Of a stretch of DNA of 64,000 nucleotides, positions 42,481-54,517 are shown one piece after another. The notes beneath the pieces are model-generated. The model made no database searches. It was given only the letters and a program-made list of their open reading frames with translations, and was not told the origin of the DNA. Both the position numbers and the translations under genes were made by a program. Location: NCBI RefSeq assembly GCF_042453785.1, contig NC_091667.1:32790001-32854000 (forward strand). Reading direction: 5' to 3'. The stretch is from Malus domestica. Lineage: Eukaryota; Streptophyta; Magnoliopsida; Rosales; Rosaceae. The stretch's first letter is position 1. Each line of letters begins with the position of its first letter.

Positions 42481-44100
42481 AGCAACGATGATTGTTTCTC
42501 ACAACCCAGATAATCAATGCCTACGGCGACTAATTCTCACACTCAAACAAATTAAATGACGGGCCAAAAATTATACTCAAGTTTCAACACACTTGAAAAA
42601 GGGCAAAAAGCCGAAAACTGAAGGAAAGAAAAGGCCTTGCCAGCTGTACGTAAGACTTTTCTGTGTTGAAAAGCTTTGACCATGGAAAGCCCACCACGAT
42701 ATCGTTTTAGCCTCTTATTAAGGTAATGCCTAGAAAATTAAATTTATCATTAAAATTTATAAATGAGTATGTTTATTAATGTTTAAGTTATAATTCAATC
42801 ATTAATTTTTATATTATTTAGTTTACAAAATTTAGTTTATAATTTTTTTTTTTTGAAAGCAGTATATAGCATTACCTCTTTTTAAGGCGGAGTAAGATTC
42901 TCTCAATTTCTAATCTCTCTCTTCTTTCATCATTTTCTATTTAAACGGTTACTATTAAACTACGTCAACATCTTGTTTTGAATTTTTTATATAAATAAAA
43001 AGATAAAAAAGAGGGTGAGTAGAGGAGGGAAGAAAATAATAATAGAAGAGAAGAGAATTCTACTTCTAACCCCTCTCCTCTCTTCTATTACTTGTTTGAG
43101 TTCCCCCATCTCCCATCCTCTTTTCAAGTCCCACTCTTTTCCCGGTCAACAGCGGTGGACCCTCTTAGTTATGTTAAATAGAGTCCCATCTAAGATAACA
43201 TAACTTTTTAGTATAAAAAAGTCACATGACAACCTATGCCCGAATCACATTCTTTTTTATTTAAGTTATCTTCTTTTTTAGTTCAGGTTTCACAATGAAT
43301 TAACTAAGGAAAATGAAACAAACTCTGCACTGTGCATGGTCATCGTGATCCATCGATGGACGATTTGAATAAAATGGCAAAATACAGGGTCTAGATTTCA
43401 TTGTGTTACGTCCGCAACCCTATCAGAAAGAATACAAAAATATCCAAGCACGGATTGTTGAAAAGTAAATTGTCTACAGGTTTCCTTGATTCAGGTTGCT
43501 ATGATTTACCTGAGTTAATTGGATAAATGTAGGGCTTAGATTTAATCTATCTATGTAAGGCTCATATGTCTTAGATTGTAGACAAGTGTCATTCTAATAT
43601 TGGTGACCTTTTTGACGTAAGGCTCAAACTGGAGTGTGGTCACTGCTATGATTAGGGCAGCAGCAGTAGCCCTTTCAACTCGGAGGCAGATTATCTGCCA
43701 TTCCACTTTCAATGTCATTTCGTGCATTTTTGTTTTGTGTGGTTACAGTTAAGTTATATAAATATTTTATATTTTTTTATAAAAATAATAAAATAAAAAA
43801 TAATAGTAATATAAAATATTGATGATTTAACCGTGATCACATAAATATAAGGACATAAAAGAACATGGAAAATGTAAGGGTAGAAAATCTGCCTCCATTC
43901 AACTCAACACCGAAAGTTTCCATCTCTTTCATCTTTATACCATTTATTATTATTACTTTTTTTTTTTGGAAAACTCTTTAGACCTTTTCTTTTTCTTCAC
44001 TTTTCCTCGTTGAATTATAGAAAAAAGTAACATAGTAGTGTGTTGAAACCTGATTCCAGAGCAAAAGCAATAGAGGTACTTGGTTGTATAAGGTAAGAAC
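42481..44100. other. Intergenic DNA, no gene seen
   Basis: AT-rich sequence with no domain-bearing frame. A pyrimidine/purine foldback-like stretch occurs at about 43015-43100 (GAGAGGAGG-type arms). Otherwise I see nothing. Confidence 0.6.
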
Positions 44101-44103
44101 TAA

Positions 44104-44320
44104 ATGGCAGAAGCGATGGTATAAGTTAATTTCACTAGTCATCACCACAGAAGCAAAACTTTCAACAACTCTTAGATTTATTAACATGCCAAAACAATTC
44201 CAACGAGATGAGGATCCAAAAAATGGCCGATATTATTGAATTGTTGAGCTTATACGAGATGTTATTTTTATTAACAAGCTTAGGACAACATGAAGCGTAT
44301 ATAAGATTCATGACCTGCAT
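44104..44320 (+). pseudogene. Tiny NLR remnant: gene start fused to gene end
   Basis: 44104-44170 resembles the first 25 codons of the NLR coding sequence (ATGGCAGAA...CATCACCACAGAAGC). It passes directly into sequence that resembles the last 35 codons of the LRR end (ACATGCCAAAACAATTCC, then GATTGTTGAGC-like sequence). About 2.6 kb of the gene between them is missing. Stops are present and it is not functional. Confidence 0.7.
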
Positions 44321-44746
44321 GATTCCGGCTTGTGAACGCCTATGCACAGGTAAGTCTTACTTAACACCAAAATACCTTGTCCCTCTGGATGCTCAAATCA
44401 AAATTCTTTTTTATTTCCAACTGCCAACATCATGTTCTTCAAGGAGATGCCACGGTTAATGGCAAGACTTGCATGAAACATGTTCATCGTGATATAACAT
44501 TTTGATTCAATAATAAATATCAGTGTAAATTTTTCTACATAGAATTATTACACAAAGACAGTAAAAAAAACCTTTGTATAAAATTTGCTATTCCGGTTGA
44601 GTGTCCTAACCCAACTTTTTCAACACAAAGTATCGATCAAAGATAGCTGTCATCCACATTACTAGATTCTCATCGTAAACAAAATTAAAGCAAAGCCACC
44701 GGAAAGCAAAGACCTTTAATCATAATGTACAGAAGCCCCTGTCTAA
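44321..44746. other. Intergenic DNA before the second NLR gene
   Basis: No gene is seen. The last 40 bases (CAGAAGCCCCTGTCTAA) match the first NLR promoter near 37446-37462 and mark the start of the duplicated promoter. Confidence 0.6.
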
Positions 44747-45122
44747 GGCCCCGTTTGGGATTGAGGTGATTTTAAAAAAAGCCACTGTGAAAAAAAGCTG
44801 AGGGTCATTTTTGTGTTTGGTAAACTGAAAAAAAAGGGCTTATTTTGGAAGCTGCTGTGAGAATAAGCTGAAAATCAAAGGAAAAGCTGAAGCTGCTATT
44901 TGCTGCTTTGAAAAAAAGCCAGTTTTTTCAAAGCACACGGAGCTATAGTGCTCCCTTAATTAAAAGACACACTATCATCCTGCTTTTTTTTCCAAAAGCA
45001 CTTTCACAAAAAAGTTTACCAAACACTCTACTGGCTTTATTTCACAGCCGCTTATTCTCACAGCACAGCCGTTTATTCTCACAGCAGCTTTTTTTCAAAG
45101 CACAGCAATACCAAACCAGCCC
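44747..45122. mobile_element. 376-bp Tourist/Harbinger-type MITE in the second NLR promoter
   Basis: The left end GGCCCCGTTTGGGATTG and the right end CAATACCAAACCAGCCC are imperfect inverted repeats (about 13 of 17). A TAA duplication flanks them (44744-44746 and 45123-45125). The equivalent site in the first NLR promoter (near 37462, CTGTCTAAAGTTAATAAG) is empty, so insertion followed the NLR duplication. It lies about 255 bp upstream of the ATG. Confidence 0.85.
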
Positions 45123-45377
45123 TAAAGGTAGTAAGAAAGGTGTCTGAACATTTCAATCCATCAATTTTCTCGATCTGCTTCTTTGTTTCTGATTTTCTTG
45201 ATACCAAAGCCATCTGCTTCACAGCATTCAAATTGCTCCTGATTCTTGCTTCTTCTTCTAGTTTTCAGATTTCCTGTCTCTACCTTTGATTCCCAATATA
45301 TTTTTTCCGAGCAACTGTTTGCTTACCCAAACCAAACAGATAGCATATAGTTTGGGGTTGTTGGATGCTCATATTAT

Positions 45378-48215
45378 ATGGCAGAACAAATTGTATGCTT
45401 TGTGATCGACAAGTTAATTCAACTACTCATCACCACAGAAGCAAACCTTTCAAGAGACGTACGCAAAGAAGTTGGTTTCATCAAAGACGAGCTAGATAGC
45501 ATCCGATCATTCCTCAAGGACGCAGATGTTAAGGCTGCAGCAGATGGTGAGAGGACAAATGACAGCGTCAAAACTTGGGTCAACCAAGTAAGAGAAGCAG
45601 CTTTTTACATTGAAGATGTCATTGATGAATATTTGCTCCGCATCACACGGCATCATCAAGATCGTGGATTCGTTCGTTTTTACAACAAAATTATTTGGTT
45701 GGCTAAGAGAATGAGATCACGTGATGGGATAGTTTTGAAAGTTGACAGTATGAAGGAATTGGTTCGTGAAATCAAGGCAAGAAGTGAAAGATACGAATTC
45801 AGTTCCATTGACCAGCAAGGTCAAGATAATGGCGAAAAGACTCTTCCGTGGCATGACCCTCGAGTGGCTTCGCTTTTCATTGAGGAAGCTGAAGTTGTGG
45901 GGATTGAATCTGCCAGAGCAAAGCTGACTAATTTGCTGGTCGGAGGAGCACCGAGACGCGAAGTGATATCAGTGGTTGGCATGGGAGGACTTGGGAAGAC
46001 CACTCTAGCCAAGAAAGTTTATGACAGTCAGACGGTGATGGGCCACTTTGATTGCTACGCTTGGATTCCGGTGTCCCAGACATATAGGGTGGAGGATCTT
46101 CTGAGGAAGGTAATCAAAATGTTCTACAATTCAAGTAAGGAGAATTTCCCAGAGGGAATTGACACAATGGATGAGGAGTCCCTAATCAGAAAATCAAGAG
46201 AGTATTTGCAGCAAAAGAGGTATGTCGTTGTGTTTGATGATGTGTGGAAAGTAGATTTTTGGGGGGCTATAGAACATGCTTTACCGGATAATAAAGGCGG
46301 ACGAATAATGATTACTACAAGGATTCAAGATGTTGCCGATTTTTGCAAAAAATCTTGTTTTGTTCATGTTCATCACTTGCAACCTCTGTCTCCAACAAAT
46401 GCATGGAAATTGTTTTGTAGAAAGGCATTCCAGTTTGAATTGGAGGGAAATTGCCCTCCAGAGTTAGAAGATATGTCACGGGAAATCATTAAAAAGTGCG
46501 AGGGACTACCTTTGGCAATTGTTTGCATAGGTGGTCTGCTGTCAACGAAAGTTAAAGGTGTGAATGAATGGCAGAAGTTATACAATAGCTTGAGTTCAGA
46601 GTTACAAAGCAATCCCCATCTTACAAGCCTCACAAGAATCCTATCCCTCAGCTATCACCATCTACCATATTACCTCAAATCATGTGTCTTGTACTTCGGC
46701 ATATTTCCAGAGGACTACTCAATTAATTGCGTAAGATTGATTCGGTTGTGGATTGCTGAAGGGTTTGTAAAATTGAAGAAGGGAAAGACACTAGAAGAGG
46801 TTGGAGAGGAATACTTGACTGAGCTAATTCACAGAAGCCTGGTTCAAGTGTCAAAGGTTTACAGGGATGGAAAAGCTAGAGAATGTCGAGTTCATGATCT
46901 TTTCTATGAGGTCCTCCTTAAAATGTGTGCGGATTCATGCTTTTGTCATGTGTTATCAAAAGACGAGTCAGCTTTTAAGCCAACAACTCGACGTCTCTCA
47001 ATGGCCATTAGTCCCTCTGATGCCTTGGGAAGCATTACATAGACTCACATCCGTTCTGTGTTTACTTTCAACCAAAAAGAATGGCCCGAGTCTTTCCTCA
47101 ATTCATGGAGTGGAAACTGTAAACTTCTGAAAGTATTGGATCTCATGGACGCTCCAATCAATCAACTTCCGAAATATGTGGGGGATTTGTATCTCCTGAC
47201 GTACTTAAGCCTGAGAAATACAAAGGTGGAGTTGCTTCCAGACTCCATAGGCAATCTGCAAAACTTAGAAACCCTGGATCTAAAACAGTCTTTGGTGTAT
47301 CAAATACCGGCCAAGATCAATAAGCTTGTTAAGCTGCGGCATCTTTTGGCCTACTACCGCAACTACAACATGGATTTTTGCATGAATAGGGAAAGAGGAG
47401 TGAAGATGCATGAAGGTGTTGGATGCTTACAAGATTTGCAAAAATTGTACTATGTGGAGGCGAATCATGGAGGGATCAAGCTAATCAAAGAACTGGGAAA
47501 GTTGAGGCAGCTACGAAAGTTAGGACTAAAAAAATTGAAACGTGAAGATGGAAAGGCTCTGTGTGTTTGTATTGAAAAGATGAATCACCTTGAATCGCTA
47601 GATTTAAGTGCAATAAGTGAAGATGAAGTCCTTGATCTACAATCCATTTCAACTCCGCCAGAATTTATTCGGTCTGTGTGGTTGAAGGGGCGTTTAGAAC
47701 AGTTGCCAAGTTGGATTTCAAATCTTCAACAACTCGTCAGATTGGTGATTTATTGGTCAGGGTTGAGAGATTCCCCATTGAAAGCCCTTCAAAATCTACC
47801 TAATCTGTTGGAGCTTCGTTTCGGACAAATGGGATATGATGGCAGGCAGCTGCATTTTGAGGAAGGAGGATTTCAGAAACTTAGGATTCTTGTACTCAAG
47901 GACATGGAGGGACTAAATTCATTGATCATAGACAAAGGGGTTATGCCTCTTCTCCAAGAGTTTCACATTGGACCTTCCCCACAACTGAAGGAGGTGCCCT
48001 CTGGCATCCACCATCTCCAAAATCTGAGACATCTTTTGTTTTATGGCATGCCGAAGGAGTTTGCAAGACAAATGGATCCAAATAATGGCCCACATTATTG
48101 GATTGTTAAACATATACGACATGTTCGTTTTGTTTACAACTTTGGCCCGGGAAATGGCAAAGCTGAAAGCCACTCCCTGTATGATTCCGACTTTTCGTTT
48201 TGGTGGAATGCCTGA
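45378..48215 (+). pseudogene. CC-NB-ARC-LRR gene with one nonsense codon
   Basis: The reading frame spans 2838 bases, exactly the length of the intact neighbour, with one in-frame TAG at 47040-47042 (codon 555). There the neighbour has GAG. Upstream, a complete CC and NB-ARC are present (IEDVIDEY, GMGGLGKTTLAKK, VVVFDDVW, CEGLPLA, RVHDLFYEVL). Downstream the LRR frame continues intact to the stop at 48215. No other lesion is visible. If transcribed it would yield a 554-residue CC-NB-ARC protein without LRR. Truncated NLRs of that kind are known and some are functional, so 'pseudogene' is the cautious label. An assembly error at one base would make it a full gene. Confidence 0.9.
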
Positions 48216-48668
48216 TTCCAACTTGATAAAAAAAATGGGAGTGTCTAAAGACTACAGGCTTATGGGCCGTTAAGATTCAATTGTTAGCTCTGCTAGCCTT
48301 GGTTCTTGTGTAGATTGACTGGGAGGGGCTCTTTCGTCTCTATGGTTTTTTGTTTTTTTTTTTAAGTGTTGAGTCTTCTCCTTTTGTATATACAGATTAA
48401 TTCAATGACATATATTCAATATAGTTAATGTTTGTATCCTGATATGGCACATTTGAAATACATAATATGCATTCGTATATATATATCCTCGCATGCAAAT
48501 GTAGAAAAACAATTCTTTGTGGTTGTAAAATTTTATATACTTAATTATAAATGGAATAAAATTAAAAAAAAAATCAAAATTTACAAAAGAAATACAAACA
48601 CAAAAACAATTCGGGAGCTCTGCTCTCTCTTCCTACCCTCTACCCCTCTAGCCTCTGTGTTACTTGCC
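48216..48668. other. 3' flank of the second NLR gene, partly deleted copy
   Basis: The flank matches that of the first NLR, but jumps from near 48365 directly to the part equivalent to 41217, omitting about 500 bp. It ends TGTGTTACTTGC, where both this copy and that at 41517 change abruptly into LRR sequence. This is a shared duplication breakpoint. Confidence 0.7.
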
Positions 48669-49706
48669 AAGTATGTGGGGGATTTGTATCTCTTAACGTA
48701 TTTAAGCCTGAAGAATACAAAGGTCAAGTTGCTTCCAGACTCCATAGGCAATCTGCAAAACTTAGAAACCCTGGATCTAAAACAGGCTTTGGTGTATGAA
48801 ATACCAGCCAAGATCAGTAAGCTTGTTAAGCTACGACATCTTTTGGCCTACTATCGTTACTGCAACATGGAGTTTGGCTTGAATAGGGAAAGAGGAGTGA
48901 AGATACACGAAGGTATTGGATACTTACAATCTTTGCAAAAACTGTACCATGTGGAGGCAAATCATGGAGGGATGAAGCTAATCAAAGAACTGGGAAAGTT
49001 AAGGCAACTGCGGAAGTTAGGCCTAAAAAACTTGAAACGTGAAGATGGAAGGGCTCTGTGTGCTGCTATTGAAAAGATGAATCACCTTGAATCTCTAGAT
49101 TTAAGTGCAATAAGTGAAGATGAAGTCCTTGATCTAGAATCCATTTCAACTCCACCAGAATTTATTCGGTCTCTGATCTTGAAAGGGCGTTTAGAGCAGT
49201 TGCCAAGTTGGATTTCAAATCTTCAACACGTCGTCAGATTGGGGATTTGTTGGTCAAGGTTGAGAGATTCCCCATTGAAAGCCCTTCAAAATCTACCTAA
49301 TCTGTTGGAGCTTCATTTAGGAAAAATGGGATATGATGGCGTGCAGCTGCATTTTGAGGAAGGAGGATTTCAGAAACTTAGGGAGCTAAAACTCGGGGAA
49401 ATGGGAGGACTAAATTCACTGATCATAGACAATGGTGTTATGCCTCTTCTCCAAGAGTTTCACATTGGATCTTGCCCACTGAAGGAGGTGCCATCTGGCA
49501 TCCACCATCTCCGAAATCTGAGATATCTTGTGTTTTATGACATGCCGAAGGAGTTTGCACAACAAATGGATCCAAATAATGGCCCACATTACTGGATTGT
49601 TAAACATATACAACATGACGGTTTTGGTTACAAGTTTGGCCCGAGATATGACCATGAAAGACACTTACTGTATGATTCTGACTTTTCGTTTTGGTCGAAT
49701 GCCTGA
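48444..49706 (+). CDS. LRR-only NLR fragment with an open frame
   Basis: From the ATG at 48444 an open frame of 420 codons runs to 49706. The first about 75 codons are read from DNA that elsewhere is non-coding NLR 3' flank. From 48669 (KYVGDLYLLTYLSLKNTK) it is the C-terminal LRR block of the NLR family and ends at the family's usual C-terminus (DSDFSFWSNA). CC and NB-ARC are absent. There is no stop or frameshift in 345 LRR codons. It may be a fragment that is simply young, or it may be expressed as an LRR-only protein. No promoter can be identified. Confidence 0.7.
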   Translation: MAHLKYIICIRIYISSHANVEKQFFVVVKFYILNYKWNKIKKKIKIYKRNTNTKTIRELCSLFLPSTPLASVLLAKYVGDLYLLTYLSLKNTKVKLLPDSIGNLQNLETLDLKQALVYEIPAKISKLVKLRHLLAYYRYCNMEFGLNRERGVKIHEGIGYLQSLQKLYHVEANHGGMKLIKELGKLRQLRKLGLKNLKREDGRALCAAIEKMNHLESLDLSAISEDEVLDLESISTPPEFIRSLILKGRLEQLPSWISNLQHVVRLGICWSRLRDSPLKALQNLPNLLELHLGKMGYDGVQLHFEEGGFQKLRELKLGEMGGLNSLIIDNGVMPLLQEFHIGSCPLKEVPSGIHHLRNLRYLVFYDMPKEFAQQMDPNNGPHYWIVKHIQHDGFGYKFGPRYDHERHLLYDSDFSFWSNA

Positions 49707-51114
49707 TTCTAACTTGATCAAAAAAATGGGAGTGTCGAAAGACTATAGGTTTATGGGCTGTTAAGATTCAATTGTTAGCTCTGCTATCCCAGTTTCTCGT
49801 GTAGATTGACTGGAAGGGGCTTTTTTTTTCTCTGTTTTTTTATTTTTTTTTATTTTTGACATGATGTAATGTGGTCTACCTAGCATTTTCCTTGTAATTT
49901 TGTTGTTGGTTGCAATAATTTTTTTTTATTAAAAATTAAAATAAAAAGCTATCATCACCCCAAACTCAAAATGCTCAAATGACATGATAAAATTTCATTG
50001 AATTTTTTATTAATGAATCAAGTTTTTACAGGAGATAAGTGACAACTATTTACCTTGTATCTTTGCTGTAAAAATAAATAAAAACCCTTCAAATTTTTGT
50101 GGATTTTGTCCCTTGATCAACAATTCAATTAACTGAGAAAAGTAATAAGATTGAAGAACTTAATTTAGTAAATTAAATCATATATTTTGGTTCAACTTAA
50201 CCTAAAGATCCAATTTTTTTTCTATTTACCAATTCTTTACTATTTTATTTTCTTGATATAAATTTGTAAGATTTTGGATTTTAGAAATTTTGTTAACCAA
50301 AGGGTAGATTGTGAATTTTAGAAATTTGAAGTGTTAGCCTTCTCCTTTTGCATATACAGATTAATTCAGCCACATATATTTAATATAGTTAAATTTGTCA
50401 TGATATGATATATTTCCATTGGAATACATAATATGCGTTTGTACATGTATCCTCGCATGCAAATGTAGAAAAAATAGTTCTTTACGGTTGTTAAATTTGA
50501 TGTACTTGTTTACAAATGGAATTAAAATTAAAAAAAAATCAAAATTGCTTATAGTATCAAAATTCAACCGCCAAAGGTTTAGATGCATCCCCTTAAAACT
50601 CCCATTTACTTAGGCACAACGAACGAATATGTAAGGTGAGGACCCACAAAACAAGCGTTTGGGGTAGTGGAACGGAGCCCACCATTTCAAAATTATGGAC
50701 CGAAGGAACATTTCTCTCAACCTTAGGCGCTAAGAAAAGTCCGCCTCCTCTGTCTTCCTTCCTCGTCTTTCCTTTTGTTGCTGAGTTTGCCCTCTTAAAA
50801 CTTGCGAGGGGCGTGCCTGTCGATCTGGATGGCTGGCTGGTCAGGCTGAGCCAACGGTGCAACTCGATGATTTGTGGTCTTGGGACTGGAGTTCCTTCGC
50901 AGGGCGAAGGCAGTGCCCCCATCCCGCCTGAATTCTTTTTGCATTATGGATGACAAGGCGCTAAAACCAATCCGAAATTATCGCCCAAAACAAATATCCA
51001 ATCTTCCATTTCTTCTTCTTCACATATCAGAATTTTCAATTAGGGTTTCACATGAACCTTAATCAAAACTTCTACATATATAAATACATATACACATATA
51101 TATTTATATATAAA

Positions 51115-51145
<31 letters not shown>

Positions 51146-51322
51146 CCCCCCCTCTGTTTTGGAATTTTGATTTCCCGGGAAAGTTTCGAACCCAATTTCT
51201 TAGAAAGTCCCTAAAGCTTTTCGAGGACGGGAGAATCAGCAATGGAATAAAAACATTCCAGAATATTATGATATAAATTACTTTTAAAATTCGCTGGCGC
51301 ATTTGCCTGAAAGCTGGTTCAG
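49707..51322. other. Duplicated flank between LRR fragment and TPX2-like exon copy
   Basis: This flank is co-linear with 56397-56999 plus 59156-59800. It includes the NLR 3' flank, the TTGGAATACATAATATGC segment and the region before the TPX2-like ATG. About 50640-50990 has no counterpart in the other copy and contains no recognised gene. A (CT)n run lies near 51117-51147 in the TPX2-like leader. Confidence 0.65.
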
Positions 51323-51519
51323 ATGGAGGGGGAGAGAGGGATGGACGAAGAAATGGTGGAGTTCGTTAGGGAGGCTTTCGAGGGGGGAGAAATTGACATG
51401 GACTATGAATTCGATGTGCCCAAGTTCTACGATTTCACTCGCCCAGAGACTAGTCGGGAGGCCGAGGAGGCAGAGGAATGGTTCCTGTCAGCAGGAGGTT
51501 ATCAGTTCTCGCGTAAGCG
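51323..51519 (+). pseudogene. Isolated first exon of a TPX2-like gene
   Basis: The exon reads EMVEFVREAFEGGEIDMDYE, then FYDFTRPETSREAEEAEEWF, close to exon 1 at 59803. It ends at the same GT donor (CTCGC then GTAAGCG). The intron is cut after 13 bases by a copia LTR at 51533 and no later exons follow. An extra upstream ATG adds 11 residues compared with the other copy. Confidence 0.85.
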
Positions 51520-51532
51520 ATTTCAAAAACAT

Positions 51533-51787
51533 TGTATTGAATTTTGTGAATGGTATATACATCATAAGACAATCAGGTACAAGAGATAGCAAATATATAT
51601 ATGCTAGAGGGAATAAAACAAGACTACCTATCCCTCCTTGATTTACGTCTAAAGCTAACAAAAAAAGAACAAATAAGACACATCCCTTGAATTAAGGGAA
51701 TTGACAACACTATCTATCACCCTAAAATCCTTTGTACGGTGAACATGCAACCTAATCTAACCCTAGTTGCCATTCTTTCTTCCAATA
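51533..51787 (-). repeat. 3' LTR of the truncated copia element
   Basis: Starts TGTATTGAATT at the break in TPX2-like intron homology and ends TTCCAATA before the polypurine tract. The expected CA end is mutated to TA. No partner LTR exists in the window, so no target duplication can be read. Confidence 0.75.
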
Positions 51788-51793
51788 CCCCCC

Positions 51794-53278
51794 TCAAGCT
51801 GGATCAAAGGGATTAATTGATCCAAGCTTGAACAAAAGACGCTGAAAATTAGCAGAGGTTAATCCTTTTATGAAAATATCCGCAAGTTTATCATGACTGC
51901 GCGTGTAGTGAGTATCGATCACCTTGGACTGAACTTGATTTCTGACGTAGTGACAATCAACTTCAATATGTTTAGTTCGCTCATGGAATACAGGATTCGA
52001 TGCGATGTGCATCGCGGCCTGATTATCACAATGTAGGGACATGGGTTGTTGATGAGGAAAACCTAAAGCCAACAGAAGGCTTTTGAGCCAAATAAGTTCA
52101 CAAGCAGTCGACGCCATAGCACGATACTCTGCCTCTGCACTAGAGCGTGCAACAACACTTTGTTTCTTGCTTTTCTAGGTAACTAGGTTGCCTCCCACAA
52201 ACGTACAAAAACCAGTGGTAGACTTGCGATCGAGAGAATTGCATGCCTAGTCAGCATCGGTATAGCCTGAGATCTAAGTGTGACTATTGTTGCGCATAAG
52301 AATTCCTCTGCCAATGGAACCCTTAAGATAACGTAGCACACGATGAACAATCTTCAAATGATCCATGCTTGGAAAGTGCATAAATTGGCTAACAATGCTA
52401 ACAGCATATGATATATCAGGACGTGTGATAGTCAGATAAATGAGTTTGCCAACCATTCTTTAATAGTAACTTAAATTGGGAATTGGATCACCGTGAGTTT
52501 TTAGCTTCAAGTTGCTATCCAAGGGGGTACGAGCAGGCTTGCAATCTGTCATTTTTGCTTCGTGAAGAAGATCCATCACATACTTGCGTTGGTTGAGGAA
52601 GAAACTCTTGTGAGAGTGCGCCATCTCGATGCCCAGAAAGTATTTGAAAGTGCCAAGATCCTTGATAGCAAACTTGTTGTTGAGATACTGTTTAAGAGCA
52701 TTAATCTCTAACATATTATCACCTATCACAATTAGATCATCAACATAAATGAGCACAACTAGTTTACCCACTGAGCTGGAACGAACAAATAGGGAAGAAT
52801 CCGCAATACTTCAACAAAAACCAACCCTTTCCAGAACATGACTGAGCTTGGCATACCATGCACGTGGATTTTGCTTGAGACCATAAATGGATTTATGGAG
52901 TTTGCACACCATTTCTGGATTGTTTGATTGAGGATGGCCTGGGGGTAACTTCATGTAAACCTCATCTTCAAGTTCACCATGCAGGAAAGCATTTTTAACA
53001 TCCATTTGAAAGAGAGATCATGCATTGTTAATTGCAACCGACAACAATACTCTAACAGTGTTCATTTTTGCCACCGGAGCAAATGTCTCTTTATAATCGA
53101 CGCCATAGGTTTGTGTAAAACCTCGAGCAACCAAGCGAGCCTTATTCCTTTCGATTGTGCCATCTGAATGAAACTTAGTTTTGTACACCCAACGACTCCC
53201 CACTGCCTTCTTTCCTTTTGGAAGTTTCACTATAGTCCATGTGTTATTTTCATAGAGAGCTTGAAGCTCCTCTGCCAT
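51794..53278 (-). pseudogene. Copia reverse transcriptase and RNase H, broken
   Basis: Frames 53278-53018 ([20 protein letters not shown]), 53005-52811 ([18 protein letters not shown]), 52771-52460 (VVLIYVDDLIVIGDN with the catalytic YVDD) and 52456-52274 make up RT. 52117-51794 is RNase H ([20 protein letters not shown]). They are separated by stop codons, so no full polyprotein can be made. Confidence 0.88.
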
Positions 53279-53806
53279 AGCATTTCTCCACTCACTGTGA
53301 AGATTGGCTTCTTGAAAACTTTGAGGTTCTTAAGCTTCATTAATGGCACTTAGGAATGTAGCAAAAGAAGATAAGACTTTGCTATAATCAATAACATCAG
53401 TCACGGGATACCTGGCAGCGTAGGTCACATAATCATACAACTTGGATGGAAGTTTCCTCTCTCGTGCAGGATTGCGACGAACTGTAAGAGATTGAACTAC
53501 AGGTATTTGAACAACATCATGGTTGGAAGGATCACTGAAGGGTGCAGTGTGAATCTCCGATGAGGAAGAGGTTTCATCTTCAAGATGTTCCACCGAGTGA
53601 AGATTAACATCATCCGGCACATGATCACTAGGAGTGCATGTTGCATCTTCTCCGTTTGGATATGGAAAAGGAAATAAGTCCATCAAATGCTCCCCCTGTC
53701 TAGAGTAATCCAGTGATTGTGAGAAGTAAGGAACATGTTCTTCAAATTTAACATCCCTTGAAACAACCATTTTTCTAGTTGTTGAATTATAGCACTTGTA
53801 ACCTTT

Positions 53807-54517
53807 TTAGGTAGATGAATAACCTAGAAAGACATATTTGGCAGCCCTTGGGTCTAGCTTGTCATGATTTTGAACTTGAATGTGAACAAAACATGTACAC
53901 CCAAAGACTCTCAAATGGGAAAAGTTGATCTTTCTATTTTTCAAGACCTCATAAGGTGATTTAAAATTCAACACTTTACTAGGCAATCTATTGATGAGAT
54001 ATGCCGCAGTAAGAACTCCTTGAGACCAAAACTTCTTAGGCACATTCATGTGAAACATAAGAGCTCTAGTCTTCTCAAGTAGATCTCTATTCTTCCTCTC
54101 GGCCACCCCATTTTGTTGAGGTGTTCCAACACAGCTTGTTTGGTGTAATATACCATGCGTGCTCAAGTAGTGTGACATGTTATGAGACATATATTCTGTG
54201 CCGTTATCTGATCGTAAAATATGAATTTTTGAAGCAAATTGGGTGGCCACATGTCTATGAAAATCTTCAAAAACTTCCATCACTTCACTTTTAAATTTCA
54301 AAAGATACAACCAAGTAATCCTTGTGAAATCATCCACAAAAGTTACAAAATATTTGTATCCATCAAAAGACTCTAGAATTGGTCCCCAAACATTGGAATG
54401 CACGATTTCAAAAGGATTACTAGCCCTAGACAAAGAGGAAGTAAATGGTAATCTAGTAAACTTAGAAAAATGACAAACATCACAAGGACTTGTAACTTTG
54501 CACATGTTTGGGAACAA
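53807..54517 (-). pseudogene. Copia integrase fragment with altered first catalytic Asp
   Basis: The frame holds the integrase core: FEIVHSNVWGP, then HILRSDNGTEY and GTPQQNGVAERKNRDLLEK. The family has HSDVWGP at the first site, so the first DDE Asp reads Asn here. The second Asp (SDNG) and the Glu (VAER) are present. The HHCC finger is partly upstream (CDVCHFSK). Confidence 0.85.
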
